Both the position numbers and the translations under genes were made by a program. Positions 34,253 through 43,933 of a stretch of DNA of 64,000 nt are shown in pieces (the stretch's first letter is position 1; every line of letters begins with the position of its first letter). This DNA comes from Marinobacter vulgaris (lineage in GTDB: Bacteria; Pseudomonadota; Gammaproteobacteria; Pseudomonadales; Oleiphilaceae), in contig NZ_QFWX01000003.1 of the NCBI RefSeq assembly GCF_003344045.1, forward strand, positions 310,001 through 374,000. The letters run 5' to 3'. Below the pieces are notes generated by a model. It saw only the letters and a list, made by a program, of their open reading frames with translations, had not been told where the DNA came from and searched no databases.

Positions 34253-34709
34253 TAACAGGCTCTTTGCATCTGGGGCACCAACTGTACCTCTGAATAGGTT
34301 CTCAGAGACGGGAATAGTGAAATCTTAAATTTCGTACAGGAAGTATACAGCTGATTTTTCAGGCTGCCTAACGTCGGTGCACCGCGCTTTAACGTATACA
34401 CGACTGACGATGATGTGCATGAATCGGGGGAAGACGCGCCGTTATGACGGCAATTGCCGGAAAAATGCTACAGGGCGAGGTTGAGATGAGCCTTGATTTC
34501 ACACAAAACGTAATAAACCGAAACAACCCGTTACTTAAGCTCATAACCCGGTATTGGTTGAATAGGCAAATACCGATATGGAACCTCATTATGCGGTTTA
34601 ATCGATTGCCTGGCCCCTCGCCAGCCCCTAAAATTCGCCGCTCAGACAGCTCCTGATGATATTCGTTGAGGCGCAATTGGCAACCCGGACAACACAAGGC
34701 TCTTCCCTG
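34253..34709. other. 457-base intergenic region
   Basis: AT-richer than its surroundings. Holds one weak frame (34486-34656) and a 7-bp dyad CGGTATT/AATACCG (34549-34575). No RNA gene or terminator recognised. Confidence 0.4.
34486..34656 (+). CDS. Doubtful 56-residue ORF
   Basis: Reads MSLDFTQNVINRNNPLLKLI with GAGG five bases before the ATG, basic C-terminus. No similarity recognised; kept only because of the ribosome site and same-strand position before the next small gene. Confidence 0.22.
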   Translation: MSLDFTQNVINRNNPLLKLITRYWLNRQIPIWNLIMRFNRLPGPSPAPKIRRSDSS

Positions 34710-34919
34710 ATGGAACACGTAAATGAAATCAGCGCCGTCGAACCCGAGGACATCTCCTTTGATGCCGTCGAGATCGCCGGGCTCGTCGTTCCCCTGCTTT
34801 TTGCGATCATGGCAATTGTGCTGGTGGCTCTTGCCCCTGACTCGACTGGGGTAGCCTCAAAAGATCCCAAAACCGAGTCACAGCGTGTGGAGCTGGTCCA
34901 ACAGATCCAGAAACGATAA
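34710..34919 (+). CDS. Small single-span membrane protein
   Basis: 69 residues from the ATG at 34710. Acidic N-terminus (MEHVNEISAVEPEDISFDAV), one membrane helix (IAGLVVPLLFAIMAIVLVALA), and a polar tail. Family not recognised. An inverted repeat CCCGGC/GCCGGG at 34937-34956 follows, without a T-run. Confidence 0.45.
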   Translation: MEHVNEISAVEPEDISFDAVEIAGLVVPLLFAIMAIVLVALAPDSTGVASKDPKTESQRVELVQQIQKR

Positions 34920-35050
34920 TTCCCCTCCGGCTAAAACCCGGCAGCACGAAGCCGGGCCCAGCATAGTTAGCCCAGCTCACTGTCCTATCCCCGGGTAAAA
35001 CCAACTATACTCCAGCCAATGTCATTCAGGCTTACCATGGAGTATTTCTT

Positions 35051-36538
35051 ATGAAACCAGAGTTTTCCGGTCTACCCTTATTGTTGCTCCAGAAAGACGA
35101 CTCAATACCTGATGCCTGGGATATTGAACCGGCAGAAGGTGTTGTCATACTGGTTCCTGACGCCAACCGCGGAGCCATAGGCGGTACACCCTGGGCTGAA
35201 TTCCTGGGAAAGCGCCTGTCAGCCTATCCGGAAACCACCAATCCGGTGTTTCTCTCCACGCCTGATGGTGGGCGAGCGGCGGTTGTTTTCGTGTCAGAAC
35301 ACCTCCAGGCATTCAAAGCACTGACTCTGGCCCGGAAGATCATCGGCCCCTTGCTCGCCGAGCGTCTGGAAGCAGTCAACGTCATCTCCCTGCTGGGTGA
35401 TGACCCGTCCGGGAGTGCCATCGCAGAAGCCCTTGTGGCGGCGGCCCACGCAGCCCTTTTTGAGCTGCCCAGAGTTACCGACAAACCGCCTGAATCGAAC
35501 AGCCTGAACGCACTCCGCTTTTTCGGGAATTTCGAAAACGCTGACTTTGAATACGCCGAAGCAACGGCTGAGGGCAACAACCTGGCTCGCTGGTTAACCC
35601 ACCTGCCGGGCAACTATCTGACGCCGGGAATCTATCGGGAGTTTGCCGAGTCACTGGCCCGTGAGGAAGGCTGGCAAGCCCAATTCTATGACCGCGACAA
35701 GCTGGAAGAGTTGGGGGCAGGGGCCTTTCTTTCCGTTGTCGAGGCCAGCCCGGTCAGGGATGCCGGCATACTCCATCTGCAATATCGTCCGGAGGGGGCT
35801 GAGGGGAAACCGCTCGCGCTTGTCGGTAAAGGGATCTGTTTTGACACCGGTGGCAGTAACCTGAAAGTGGGCGGCGGCATGCTGGGGATGCATGGTGATA
35901 TGCAGGGCAGTGCTGTCGCGCTCGGTGCCTTTCTTGCTATCACCCGTATGAAATTTGACGAGCCGGTGGACTGTTGGCTGGCGTTGGCGGAGAACCACAT
36001 CGGATCCCGGGCAGTCAAATGCAATGATGTGATTACGGCGTTGGATGGCACCACCATCGAGCTGATTAACACGGATGCTGAGGGTCGAATGGTGCTGTCG
36101 GATACACTGGCACTTGTATCACGCGGAAAACCCCGTGCCATCATCGATTATGCGACGCTGACCGGCAGTGTGGTAGCGGCTCTGGGCCAGCGAATGGCCG
36201 GTGCCATAACCAATCGCCGCGAGTGGGTCGAACCAATCATCCAGGCCGGTGAGCGTTGCGGTGAACGGGTCTGGCCGTTCCCGTATGAAGACGATTACGA
36301 CGAAGACCTGCACTCAACAGTTGCTGACACATTGCAGTGCAGAACCGCCGGGCCGGGCGATCATATCTATGCGGCACGCCTGCTCGGACGCTTCGTTGAT
36401 AAGGGAATCGGCTGGGTTCATGTGGATATGGCCTCTTCCGGCACCCACAAAGGTGGGCTTGCTCATATTCCAACAGACCTGCAAGGATTCGGCGTGCGCT
36501 TTGGAGTGGAGTGGCTTAAAAAGTTGGCGATCGAGTGA
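35051..36538 (+). CDS. Leucyl aminopeptidase family M17
   Basis: Cytoplasmic two-metal aminopeptidase, 495 residues. The catalytic C-terminal domain has GKGICFDTGGSNLK (metal Lys/Asp), the M17 signature NTDAEGRMVLSDTLAL, and further metal and Arg residues; the N-terminal domain is macro-like. GGAG lies eight bases before the ATG. Sequence detail (CFDTGGSNLKVGGGM, WPFPYEDDYDEDL) is not that of classical PepA, so I leave the symbol blank. Confidence 0.92.
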   Translation: MKPEFSGLPLLLLQKDDSIPDAWDIEPAEGVVILVPDANRGAIGGTPWAEFLGKRLSAYPETTNPVFLSTPDGGRAAVVFVSEHLQAFKALTLARKIIGPLLAERLEAVNVISLLGDDPSGSAIAEALVAAAHAALFELPRVTDKPPESNSLNALRFFGNFENADFEYAEATAEGNNLARWLTHLPGNYLTPGIYREFAESLAREEGWQAQFYDRDKLEELGAGAFLSVVEASPVRDAGILHLQYRPEGAEGKPLALVGKGICFDTGGSNLKVGGGMLGMHGDMQGSAVALGAFLAITRMKFDEPVDCWLALAENHIGSRAVKCNDVITALDGTTIELINTDAEGRMVLSDTLALVSRGKPRAIIDYATLTGSVVAALGQRMAGAITNRREWVEPIIQAGERCGERVWPFPYEDDYDEDLHSTVADTLQCRTAGPGDHIYAARLLGRFVDKGIGWVHVDMASSGTHKGGLAHIPTDLQGFGVRFGVEWLKKLAIE

Positions 36539-36564
36539 TTCGGGAGTACTGAAAATATCTCGCT

Positions 36565-37188
36565 TCAGCTTTTGCTTTCCTGAGCCAGCGCAACCAGGTC
36601 TGTCCGGATGTCCTCGACACTCAGGTCAGGCCTGAACAGAAGGCGGGCATTTCCCTCCCGGTCGAACACATAAACAGCGCCGCTGTGTGAGACGTTGTAG
36701 TTGCCTTCTGCATCCGGATCATCGTAGCCAAAGGTGGTGCGGTAGCGTTTGCTCAGTTCCCGCAGTACTTTTTCTTCGCCGGTCAGGCCGATGGCTCTCT
36801 CGCTGAAGAAATCCACGTAACTGGCAATGCGTTCCGGCGTATCCCGACGTGGGTCCACGCTGACGAAGACAATCCGGGCATCCTGCTGCAGCTCGCCAGG
36901 CATCTCCTTGACGGCGCGGGAGAGCTTCTGGAGCGTGGCAGGGCAGACATCGGGGCAGGAGGTAAAGCCGAAGAACAGCATCCGGATTTCGCCGTCGGTT
37001 TCATTGGCGGTGAGAGTGTCGCCGGAGGTATCCGTCAGCTCGAAAGCCAGTTCCGGCATCAGTCCGCTGATATCCTTGCCGCGCCAGGCCCCATCGTCGC
37101 CGAAGCAGCCAGCCAGGAGAAATGCTGTGGCAATGACGGCGGCGATTGGCAGGGTCCCTTGCCGGCGTGAACGACACTCAATACTCAT
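36565..37188 (-). CDS. SCO1/SenC copper chaperone lipoprotein
   Basis: Delivers copper to, or reduces, the CuA site of cytochrome c oxidase. 207 residues with lipoprotein signal ending LLAGC (Cys28), thioredoxin-like fold with copper-binding Cys78 and Cys82 (FTSCPDVCPATL) and His168 (NVSHSGAVYVFD). Overlaps the CtaG gene by four bases (ATGA), so the two are co-translated. Confidence 0.95.
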   Translation of the reverse strand: MSIECRSRRQGTLPIAAVIATAFLLAGCFGDDGAWRGKDISGLMPELAFELTDTSGDTLTANETDGEIRMLFFGFTSCPDVCPATLQKLSRAVKEMPGELQQDARIVFVSVDPRRDTPERIASYVDFFSERAIGLTGEEKVLRELSKRYRTTFGYDDPDAEGNYNVSHSGAVYVFDREGNARLLFRPDLSVEDIRTDLVALAQESKS

Positions 37189-38027
37189 GGATGGGATGCC
37201 TCCAGATTTTCGGAAAGGGGCGCTACCTTACCGTCTTCCCGCATGGCGCGGCGAAGAATGATCAGTATGCCGAGAATGCTCATCATGGCAGGCGGAATCC
37301 AGGTGAGCAGGCCGCCCAGGAGCTGGTCCGTCTCAGGCGGCATCGGCCAGGCACGACCGCAGACCTCGTAGACATCGTAGACCATGCCCCGAGAGAAAAC
37401 GATGGTGGCGCCCAGAATCATCTGGGGAATCGCCACCAGGGCCAGCAGCAAAATGCGTTTGCCATAGCCGAGGGCATCGCTGGTGACCGGTGAGCGCGGG
37501 TCGAAGATCAGCCACCAGAACAGCAGACCGTCAAGCAGCATGCTCCAGTTCATCACCCAGTAAAGGTCGCGGCTGAGCATGGCGTCAAAATGGATGGGCG
37601 GCCACAACCAGAAATAAATCAGTCCCACGAACAGGAACGATGCAATGGCAGGATGTTGCAGGAACCGGTATAGCCACCCCAGAGGTCTTAGTATGTGCCT
37701 TACACCGGGCTTGATTCGACTGTAGAGAAAACGCATCACCGGCAGGGGATTGGAAAGCGCAATCAGGATCGGCCCCAGGTGGTGAAGAATCAGGTGCTGG
37801 CCCCGGTGCACAAAGAACATATACTGGGAGTAGTAATCGAACCGGGTCTGCATGACGCCGTAGCAAATCATCACGCCCACAACAAACACCAGTATACGGC
37901 CACTGCCGGGCCGGTCTGCTTCCGGCATTTTCAGCAGCCCATAGCCATAGAAGCCCAGCACGAGCGCGAAGCCCAATATCGTCACTGGCGAAAAATCGTA
38001 TGGTATCAGGTAGTCTGCAACGGCCAT
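37185..38027 (-). CDS. Cytochrome c oxidase assembly protein, caa3-CtaG family
   Basis: 280-residue inner-membrane protein, seven or so helices. Family features: FFVHRGQHLILHHLGPILIA with its Hx3HH cluster, MNWSMLLDGLLFWWLIFD, and LLALVAIPQMILGATIVFS. Start set at the ATG 38027 (AAAGG upstream); a TTG nine codons earlier is possible. Works with the SCO1 gene downstream in oxidase copper-centre assembly; the oxidase genes are not in the window. Confidence 0.9.
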   Translation of the reverse strand: MAVADYLIPYDFSPVTILGFALVLGFYGYGLLKMPEADRPGSGRILVFVVGVMICYGVMQTRFDYYSQYMFFVHRGQHLILHHLGPILIALSNPLPVMRFLYSRIKPGVRHILRPLGWLYRFLQHPAIASFLFVGLIYFWLWPPIHFDAMLSRDLYWVMNWSMLLDGLLFWWLIFDPRSPVTSDALGYGKRILLLALVAIPQMILGATIVFSRGMVYDVYEVCGRAWPMPPETDQLLGGLLTWIPPAMMSILGILIILRRAMREDGKVAPLSENLEASHP

Positions 38028-38156
38028 CGGGGCTGCCTTTAGGAATGCTGCCAAAGACTTATTGAATACTCTGGTACTGAACCAGGGAATTGTTGTTTTA
38101 GATTATTCAGAGTTTTACCGGACTGACGGCCAATTTCAAGAGATTGTTGGGCGTGC

Positions 38157-38804
38157 TCAGTTGTTTCGCAGCCGTTCACGAAGCTGTTCCAGGCGTTGGC
38201 GAATTTCTTCCCGGCGTTGTTCGCTGGAATCCGGGGACGAAGACTGGCCGGCATTCAACGGCTGCGACTGCATCTGCGAATCATCTTCGCTGCGGGAGGT
38301 CTGGCTGGGTGCCACGGAGACTCCGGAGCGGTCTTCATTCTCCGGGAAATAAAGGTTTTCGAGTTTGCCGCTCCGTTCAATAATGACACGATTGGCGCGC
38401 ACCGAACGCAGTGTGGCATTGCCCGGCAGTTCATCGCCTACAAGATAGGCTTCGGTTTTACTCTTGTCGTCCTCGATCAGTGCGCTGCCGGGGAAATCGC
38501 CTGAGGCCGCCAGTACCCCTCTCAGATAGAGGCGGAGGTTGGTTTCCGGCAGGTTTTCGGTGTCCGGCTCGGCCTGGGTGCCCGTCTCTCCGGGCTTCCC
38601 GAAAAGAGCAAGGGAAGCCAGATTGACATCCGGCTTTTGCTGGGCCCCGGTCGTTGTCTGGGCGCTCACGGAGGCGGACAGGTTTGTGGTCGTGTCGGTT
38701 TCATTCTGCCAGAAACGATATCCCTGCCAGGCTGTCACAGTAATCATGCCGATGCCTGCGACGATGGCGAGTAACAGTGGTAACCTCGAGCTGGTTAAAA
38801 GCAT
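38157..38804 (-). CDS. gspC: GspC, type II secretion inner-membrane protein
   Basis: Links the inner-membrane platform to the outer-membrane secretin. 215 residues from the ATG at 38804: one helix (LPLLLAIVAGIGMITVTAW), a linker, the homology region (LFGKPG; ETNLRLYLRGVLAASGDFPG; SALIEDDKSKTEAYLVGDEL; VIIERSGKLENLYFP), and a charged C-terminal end with heptads (RREEIRQRLEQLRERLRNN) in place of a PDZ domain. Divergent from gspE. gspD, which usually follows, is absent; CtaG lies there instead. Confidence 0.88.
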   Translation of the reverse strand: MLLTSSRLPLLLAIVAGIGMITVTAWQGYRFWQNETDTTTNLSASVSAQTTTGAQQKPDVNLASLALFGKPGETGTQAEPDTENLPETNLRLYLRGVLAASGDFPGSALIEDDKSKTEAYLVGDELPGNATLRSVRANRVIIERSGKLENLYFPENEDRSGVSVAPSQTSRSEDDSQMQSQPLNAGQSSSPDSSEQRREEIRQRLEQLRERLRNN

Positions 38805-39000
38805 TGAACGTCCCGAAATAAAACAGGTGAGAGCCGACAAAAGGCCCACAGGTTATCAGACTGGAAAGTTTTATTGGTTACATAGTGTATAGAGTTATTC
38901 AGCGCTTCCATATCCTATGGTAGCCTTTCTGAGTTAATTGAATAAAAAGGGATTCTGGAGCTCTAGTCTTCCGGCCCCGGCAACAACATCGAGGACGATC

Positions 39001-40509
39001 TTGGACATAGACACCGAACTTCAGGCCCAGGATGCTCCGGTAGGCCGTCTTCCCTTCACGTTCGCCAAACGCAACGGCGTGATTCTGACCCGTGACGACG
39101 ATGGTGACCCGGTTATTCTGGTGCGTCCGGGGGCCGGCCATTCTGCGCTGGCCGAGGCCAATCGCATCAGTGGTGGCCGCGCCAGATTTTCCACCATTGA
39201 GCCCGCTCGGTTTGATGCCGCACTGAATGCGGCCTACCAGAACGATTCCGCCGAAGCGATGCAAATGGTGGAGGGTATTGGTGACGACATGGATCTGGCC
39301 TCTCTGGCGGATTCCGTGCCGGAAACCGAGGATCTGCTGGAGCAGGAAGACGATGCGCCGATCATTCGGCTGATCAACGCCATTCTGACGGAGGCGGTCA
39401 AGACCAGCGCCTCGGACGTTCACATTGAAACCTATGAAACCCGCCTGGTGGTCCGCTTCCGGGTGGATGGTGTGCTGCGGGAGGTGGTTCAGCCCAAGCG
39501 CGCGCTGGCGCCGTTGCTGGTGTCCCGCATCAAGGTCATGGCAAAACTGGACATTGCCGAAAAACGCGTTCCCCAGGACGGTCGTATCGCCCTTCGTGTG
39601 GCCGGCCGGGAAGTCGATATCCGTGTCTCAACCATGCCGTCTTCCAGTGGCGAGCGGGTGGTGCTGCGCCTGCTGGACAAGCAGGCCGGGAATATTCGCC
39701 TGGAATCCCTGGGCATGGCCGGCAACGACCTGAAGGTACTGCGTAAGATGATCTATCGTCCTTACGGCATCCTGCTGGTTACCGGCCCGACGGGTTCCGG
39801 TAAGTCGACAACTCTGTACGCGTCGCTTCAGGAAATAAACGACCGCAGCCGCAATATTCTGACGGTCGAGGACCCCATCGAGTATAACCTGCCGGGTATC
39901 GGTCAGACCCAGGTCAACACCAAGGTGGATATGACCTTTGCCCGGGGGTTGCGTGCCATTCTGCGCCAGGACCCGGACGTGGTAATGATCGGTGAGATCC
40001 GCGACCTGGAAACCGCAGAAATCGCGGTTCAGGCCAGCCTGACCGGCCATCTTGTGTTATCCACCCTGCATACGAATACTGCCGTGGGCGCCATTACCCG
40101 TCTTATGGACATGGGTATCGAGCCGTTCCTGATCTCCTCCAGCCTGGTGGGGATCGTAGCCCAGCGCCTGGTGCGTGTGCTATGCAAGGATTGCCGGGAA
40201 CCCTATGAGCCCAGCGAGGAGCACTGCGAGTTTCTTCAGCAGGATCCTGCAAACCCGCCTACCATCTACCGCTCCACAGGTTGCGAACACTGCAACCAGC
40301 TGGGCTACCGTGGCCGTATTGGTATCTATGAGGTGGCTGAGGTGAATGAGGAGATCAGCTCGCTGATCCACAAGCGGGCAGGGGAGCTTGATCTGGAGCA
40401 CGAGGCCCGGCTCCACGGTCCGAGTATTCACGCCGATGGCGTTCAGAAGATCCTGGATGGGGTAACCACGGTTGAAGAGGTCCTTCGTGTGACCCACCGG
40501 AGCAAGTAG
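39001..40509 (+). CDS. gspE: GspE, type II secretion ATPase
   Basis: Cytoplasmic hexameric ATPase that powers pseudopilus assembly. I place the start at the TTG 39001, with GAGGA five bases upstream, giving 502 residues, the length of Pseudomonas XcpR; an in-frame TTG at 38938 is also possible. N1 domain, then Walker A near 262-269 (GPTGSGKSTT), Asp box and Walker B (DPDVVMIGEIRDLETA), His box (HLVLSTLHTNTAVGAITRL), and a zinc tetracysteine segment (CKDC, CEHC). Confidence 0.95.
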   Translation: MDIDTELQAQDAPVGRLPFTFAKRNGVILTRDDDGDPVILVRPGAGHSALAEANRISGGRARFSTIEPARFDAALNAAYQNDSAEAMQMVEGIGDDMDLASLADSVPETEDLLEQEDDAPIIRLINAILTEAVKTSASDVHIETYETRLVVRFRVDGVLREVVQPKRALAPLLVSRIKVMAKLDIAEKRVPQDGRIALRVAGREVDIRVSTMPSSSGERVVLRLLDKQAGNIRLESLGMAGNDLKVLRKMIYRPYGILLVTGPTGSGKSTTLYASLQEINDRSRNILTVEDPIEYNLPGIGQTQVNTKVDMTFARGLRAILRQDPDVVMIGEIRDLETAEIAVQASLTGHLVLSTLHTNTAVGAITRLMDMGIEPFLISSSLVGIVAQRLVRVLCKDCREPYEPSEEHCEFLQQDPANPPTIYRSTGCEHCNQLGYRGRIGIYEVAEVNEEISSLIHKRAGELDLEHEARLHGPSIHADGVQKILDGVTTVEEVLRVTHRSK

Positions 40510-40513
40510 ATTC

Positions 40514-41725
40514 ATGCCAGCGTTCGAATACAAAGCTCTTGATAGCCGTGGCAAGCAGAAACAGGGAGTGGTCGAGGCGGATGCACCGCGGGCGGTGCGT
40601 CAGCAGCTGCGCGAAAGGGGGCTGACGCCGCTGGCAGTGGAGCCGGCCACCGAAAAACAGACCCGCAGTAACCCATTGAGCAGTCGGGGCGGTCTGGCGA
40701 CGGCGGACCTTGCGCTGATTACGCGGCAACTGGCGACCCTGATACAGTCCGGCATTCCCATTGAACAGGCCCTGTCGGCAGCAGCCCAGCAGTCGTCCAG
40801 CCCGCGGATCCGCAGCATGCTGATCGCCATCCGTGCCAAAGTCATGGAAGGCTACAGCCTGGCCGACAGTCTCGGGGAATTTCCGAGGGCCTTTCCGCGG
40901 CTTTATCGCTCCACCGTCGCAGCCGGCGAGCACGCCGGGCATCTGGACCTGGTACTCAACCGGCTGGCGGATTACACCGAAGCGCGCCAGGAATCCCGCC
41001 AGAAGATCCAGCTTGCGGCCATTTACCCGATTATTCTCAGTGTGGTCGCCATTGCCATTGTGGTCTTCCTGCTGACTTACGTGGTGCCGGACATTATTGA
41101 AGTGTTTGTGAAGCAGGGGCAGGAATTACCGGCACTGACGTCAGCCATGCTGGCGGTATCGGACTTTCTGGGAAATTACGGTATCTATCTGCTGATACTG
41201 ATCATAGGCGGTATTGCGGCATTCCGGTGGTCCTTGCGCAAACCCGCGTTCCGGCTCAAATTTCACAAAAGCCTGCTAAACATGCCGCTGTTGGCCGGTA
41301 TGGTTCGTGGGGTCAATACAGCCCGTTACGCCAGTACACTCAGCATTCTCACCACCAGTGGTGTGCCCCTGGTGGATGCCATGCGAATTGCTGGCGAGGT
41401 ATTATCAAACGATTACCTGCGTCAGGAGTTGAAGGATGCGGCAAGGAAGGTAAGCGAGGGCGGTTCTTTGCACCGCTCACTGGACCAGACCGGCTATTTC
41501 CCGCCGATGATGCTGCATATGATCGCCAGCGGGGAGGCCAGCGGCGAACTGGACAGCATGCTGGAGCGCACGGCTTCCATGCAGGAGAATACCCTGCAGT
41601 CGAAAATCGCGGCCATTGTCGGACTGTTCGAGCCGATGATGCTGCTATTAATGGGCGTGGTGGTTCTCATCATTGTATTGGCCATCATGCTCCCGATTCT
41701 CAACATGAGTAACCTGGTTGGATAG
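40514..41725 (+). CDS. gspF: GspF, type II secretion inner-membrane platform
   Basis: 403 residues, two GspF repeats with three membrane helices. Starts MPAFEYKALDSRGKQKQG, the usual GspF N-terminus; LALITRQLATLIQSGIPIEQ and YASTLSILTTSGVPLVDAM are the repeat signatures; ends VVVLIIVLAIMLPILNMSNLV. Four bases after gspE. Confidence 0.97.
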   Translation: MPAFEYKALDSRGKQKQGVVEADAPRAVRQQLRERGLTPLAVEPATEKQTRSNPLSSRGGLATADLALITRQLATLIQSGIPIEQALSAAAQQSSSPRIRSMLIAIRAKVMEGYSLADSLGEFPRAFPRLYRSTVAAGEHAGHLDLVLNRLADYTEARQESRQKIQLAAIYPIILSVVAIAIVVFLLTYVVPDIIEVFVKQGQELPALTSAMLAVSDFLGNYGIYLLILIIGGIAAFRWSLRKPAFRLKFHKSLLNMPLLAGMVRGVNTARYASTLSILTTSGVPLVDAMRIAGEVLSNDYLRQELKDAARKVSEGGSLHRSLDQTGYFPPMMLHMIASGEASGELDSMLERTASMQENTLQSKIAAIVGLFEPMMLLLMGVVVLIIVLAIMLPILNMSNLVG

Positions 41726-41788
41726 CCTTCCTTCTGGCTACTGTCCTCCGGTGCATTTTCAAACCCAGACACATGGAACAATGGAATA

Positions 41789-42241
41789 ATGAAGAGCACG
41801 ACAATGACATATCAGACCGCACAACGGGGTTTTACCCTGATCGAAATCATGGTGGTAATGGTTATTCTGGGCCTGCTGGTTGCCATTGTGGCTCCAAATA
41901 TCATGGGACGCAGCGACCAGGCCAGGGTAACTGTGGCCGAAACACAGATGAGCAACATTGCCAATGCCCTTGACCTCTACCGTCTTGACAACAGTCATTA
42001 CCCATCCACACAGCAGGGTCTGGAAGCGCTGGTCTCCGAGCCTAGTGGCAGCCCGGAGCCAAGGAACTGGAACCCGGAAGGCTATCTCAACAGTGTTCCC
42101 GAGGACCCCTGGGGCAATGAATATCAGTACGTCAGCCCCGGCACCGAAGGGCCCTATGACCTTTACTCCTATGGTGCGGATGGTCGCGAGGGTGGCGAGG
42201 GCGACGACGCCGATATCAGCGTCTGGAATGTCAGGGACTGA
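41789..42241 (+). CDS. gspG: GspG, major pseudopilin
   Basis: Main subunit of the T2SS pseudopilus. 150 residues; prepilin peptidase site RG|FTLIEIMVV with Glu5, then the helix VMVILGLLVAIVAPNIMG and C-terminal calcium-binding region (YLNSVPEDPWGNEYQYVSPG; SYGADGREGGEGDDADI). Start may be the ATG at 41789 or 41804. Confidence 0.97.
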   Translation: MKSTTMTYQTAQRGFTLIEIMVVMVILGLLVAIVAPNIMGRSDQARVTVAETQMSNIANALDLYRLDNSHYPSTQQGLEALVSEPSGSPEPRNWNPEGYLNSVPEDPWGNEYQYVSPGTEGPYDLYSYGADGREGGEGDDADISVWNVRD

Positions 42242-42243
42242 TT

Positions 42244-42777
42244 GTGCAAACCAGGACACAACAGTCAGGCTTTACGCTGATCGAGATTCTCGTAGTCCTG
42301 GTAGTGGTGGGTTTGCTGGCATCCCTGGCGGTTATGTCCATGGGCGGGAGTTCCCGCGACCGGGAACTGGAGAACGAAATACGGGAACTGTATCTTCTGA
42401 TGCAGACCGCCTCGGAGCAGGCCGTGCTCAACAACACCGAACTGGGCCTGGTGCTCGAGGATGAAGGCTACCGCTTTGTGGCCTGGGAAGAGCAGGGCAG
42501 TGAGTGGAAGGTGCCAGCGGAACCGATGTTCCGGATGCGAGGGCTCCCCGAGTGGATAACGGTCACCGAGTATGTCGAAAATGACACCCCCAGGCTGGCC
42601 TCGGACGAAGACCGCCTGCGGCCTGACGTTGTGTTTTTTTCCAGTGGCGAGACCACGCCGTTTGAACTGGAATTCACCCTTGGTCGCGACGACGCCAGGA
42701 TGCACACCATCTCCTCGGACGGGTTTTCCCCGCTGGCATGGCGTTACCCGGGCAGTGAAGAGAACAGCGGCTCATGA
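42244..42777 (+). CDS. gspH: GspH, minor pseudopilin
   Basis: 177 residues from a GTG two bases after gspG. Prepilin site SG|FTLIEILVVLVVVGLLA with Glu5; the rest is the beta-rich GspH domain (MQTASEQAVLNNTELGLVLE). Ends overlapping gspI by four bases. Confidence 0.95.
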   Translation: MQTRTQQSGFTLIEILVVLVVVGLLASLAVMSMGGSSRDRELENEIRELYLLMQTASEQAVLNNTELGLVLEDEGYRFVAWEEQGSEWKVPAEPMFRMRGLPEWITVTEYVENDTPRLASDEDRLRPDVVFFSSGETTPFELEFTLGRDDARMHTISSDGFSPLAWRYPGSEENSGS

Positions 42778-43148
42778 GTCCCCAGCGCGGCTTTACACTG
42801 ATAGAAGTCCTGGTTGCGCTGCTGGTGTTCGGCCTGATCGCAACGGCAGCGGCGGAGGTTGGCAGCCAGTATATTTCCAGTTACGAACGCATACGGGATA
42901 AAACCCTCGCCGGCTGGGTTGCCGATAACCGAATCAATGAGCTCAGGCTGCAGGAAAACCTCCCGGAGATCTCTGAAAATACCGACGACATGGACTACGG
43001 TCCCTACCGCTGGCAGGTCAGGACCGCTGTGCTGGGCACTGAAGACCCATCCATACTGCGAGTGGAAGTCACCGTTGCACGCTTTCGCGGCAATGAGTCT
43101 AATCCGCCCCCGGTCCACACACTCTCTGCTTTTATTGGTGAGAGCTGA
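42774..43148 (+). CDS. gspI: GspI, minor pseudopilin
   Basis: 124 residues; prepilin site RG|FTLIEVLVALLVFGLIA with Glu5, and the GspI middle RIRDKTLAGWVADNRINELR. Forms the pseudopilus tip with GspJ and GspK. Overlaps both neighbours by one to four bases. Confidence 0.96.
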   Translation: MSPQRGFTLIEVLVALLVFGLIATAAAEVGSQYISSYERIRDKTLAGWVADNRINELRLQENLPEISENTDDMDYGPYRWQVRTAVLGTEDPSILRVEVTVARFRGNESNPPPVHTLSAFIGES

Positions 43149-43933
43149 TGGCCGTCATGTTGCCCGCACACTCCTGGTCAGGGCGGCCGGTTACCGGTAA
43201 CGGTTTCACGCTTATGGAAATGCTGATTGCGGTCACCATTACCGCCGTCATTGGCCTTGGTGTGTGGCAGGTATTGGGTAACGTGGTTTCGTCACGGGAC
43301 CGGGTGAATGAGGTTGCTGATCAGTTCGATGCCGTTCAACGGACCATGCTGCTTCTGGAGCGTGATATCACGCAGATAGTCAATCGGCCCGGCCGTGACA
43401 TCTACGGCGACTTCAATCCGGCCGTGACCAGTCGTGAGGATGATTTTGCCCTGATGCTCACCCGCCAGGGCTGGCGGAATCCCCTGGGTACCCGCCGCAG
43501 CACGTTACAGCGGGTTGCCTGGGAATACACCGGCGATGAGCTTCGCCGTCGCTACTGGGTGTCTGTTGACCAGGGCCAGGAAGACAACAGTCAGGACACG
43601 GTGCTGTTGTCGGATGTGACCGGTTTTGCGGTCCGATTCCTGGACGATGAGCGTAACTGGCGTGACAACTGGCCCGATGACGCCAGTATGGCAAGCCTGA
43701 GCCCTGGCACACGCCCGACCATCCCGCTGCCGCTCGGCATTGAGATTACCCTCGAGCATGAGCGTTTTGGTGAACTGGTGCGGACGTTCACGCTGCCGGA
43801 TTTCGATATCAGCCAGGCTCAGGGCGTTATCAATGCGGTGAATGAATCGCAAGATGAGCAGGAAGACACCCAGCCGGAGGACGATGCCCAGCAGGACAGC
43901 TCCCAGACCGGGGGAAACAATGCCGGAGGCTAA
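43148..43933 (+). CDS. gspJ: GspJ, minor pseudopilin
   Basis: 261 residues; prepilin site NG|FTLMEMLIAVTITAVIGLG with Glu5, then DAVQRTMLLLERDITQIVNR and the GspJ beta-domain. An unusually long acidic Gln/Asp/Glu-rich tail (about 35 residues) follows the fold. The 3' end overlaps gspK by 14 bases. Confidence 0.95.
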   Translation: MAVMLPAHSWSGRPVTGNGFTLMEMLIAVTITAVIGLGVWQVLGNVVSSRDRVNEVADQFDAVQRTMLLLERDITQIVNRPGRDIYGDFNPAVTSREDDFALMLTRQGWRNPLGTRRSTLQRVAWEYTGDELRRRYWVSVDQGQEDNSQDTVLLSDVTGFAVRFLDDERNWRDNWPDDASMASLSPGTRPTIPLPLGIEITLEHERFGELVRTFTLPDFDISQAQGVINAVNESQDEQEDTQPEDDAQQDSSQTGGNNAGG

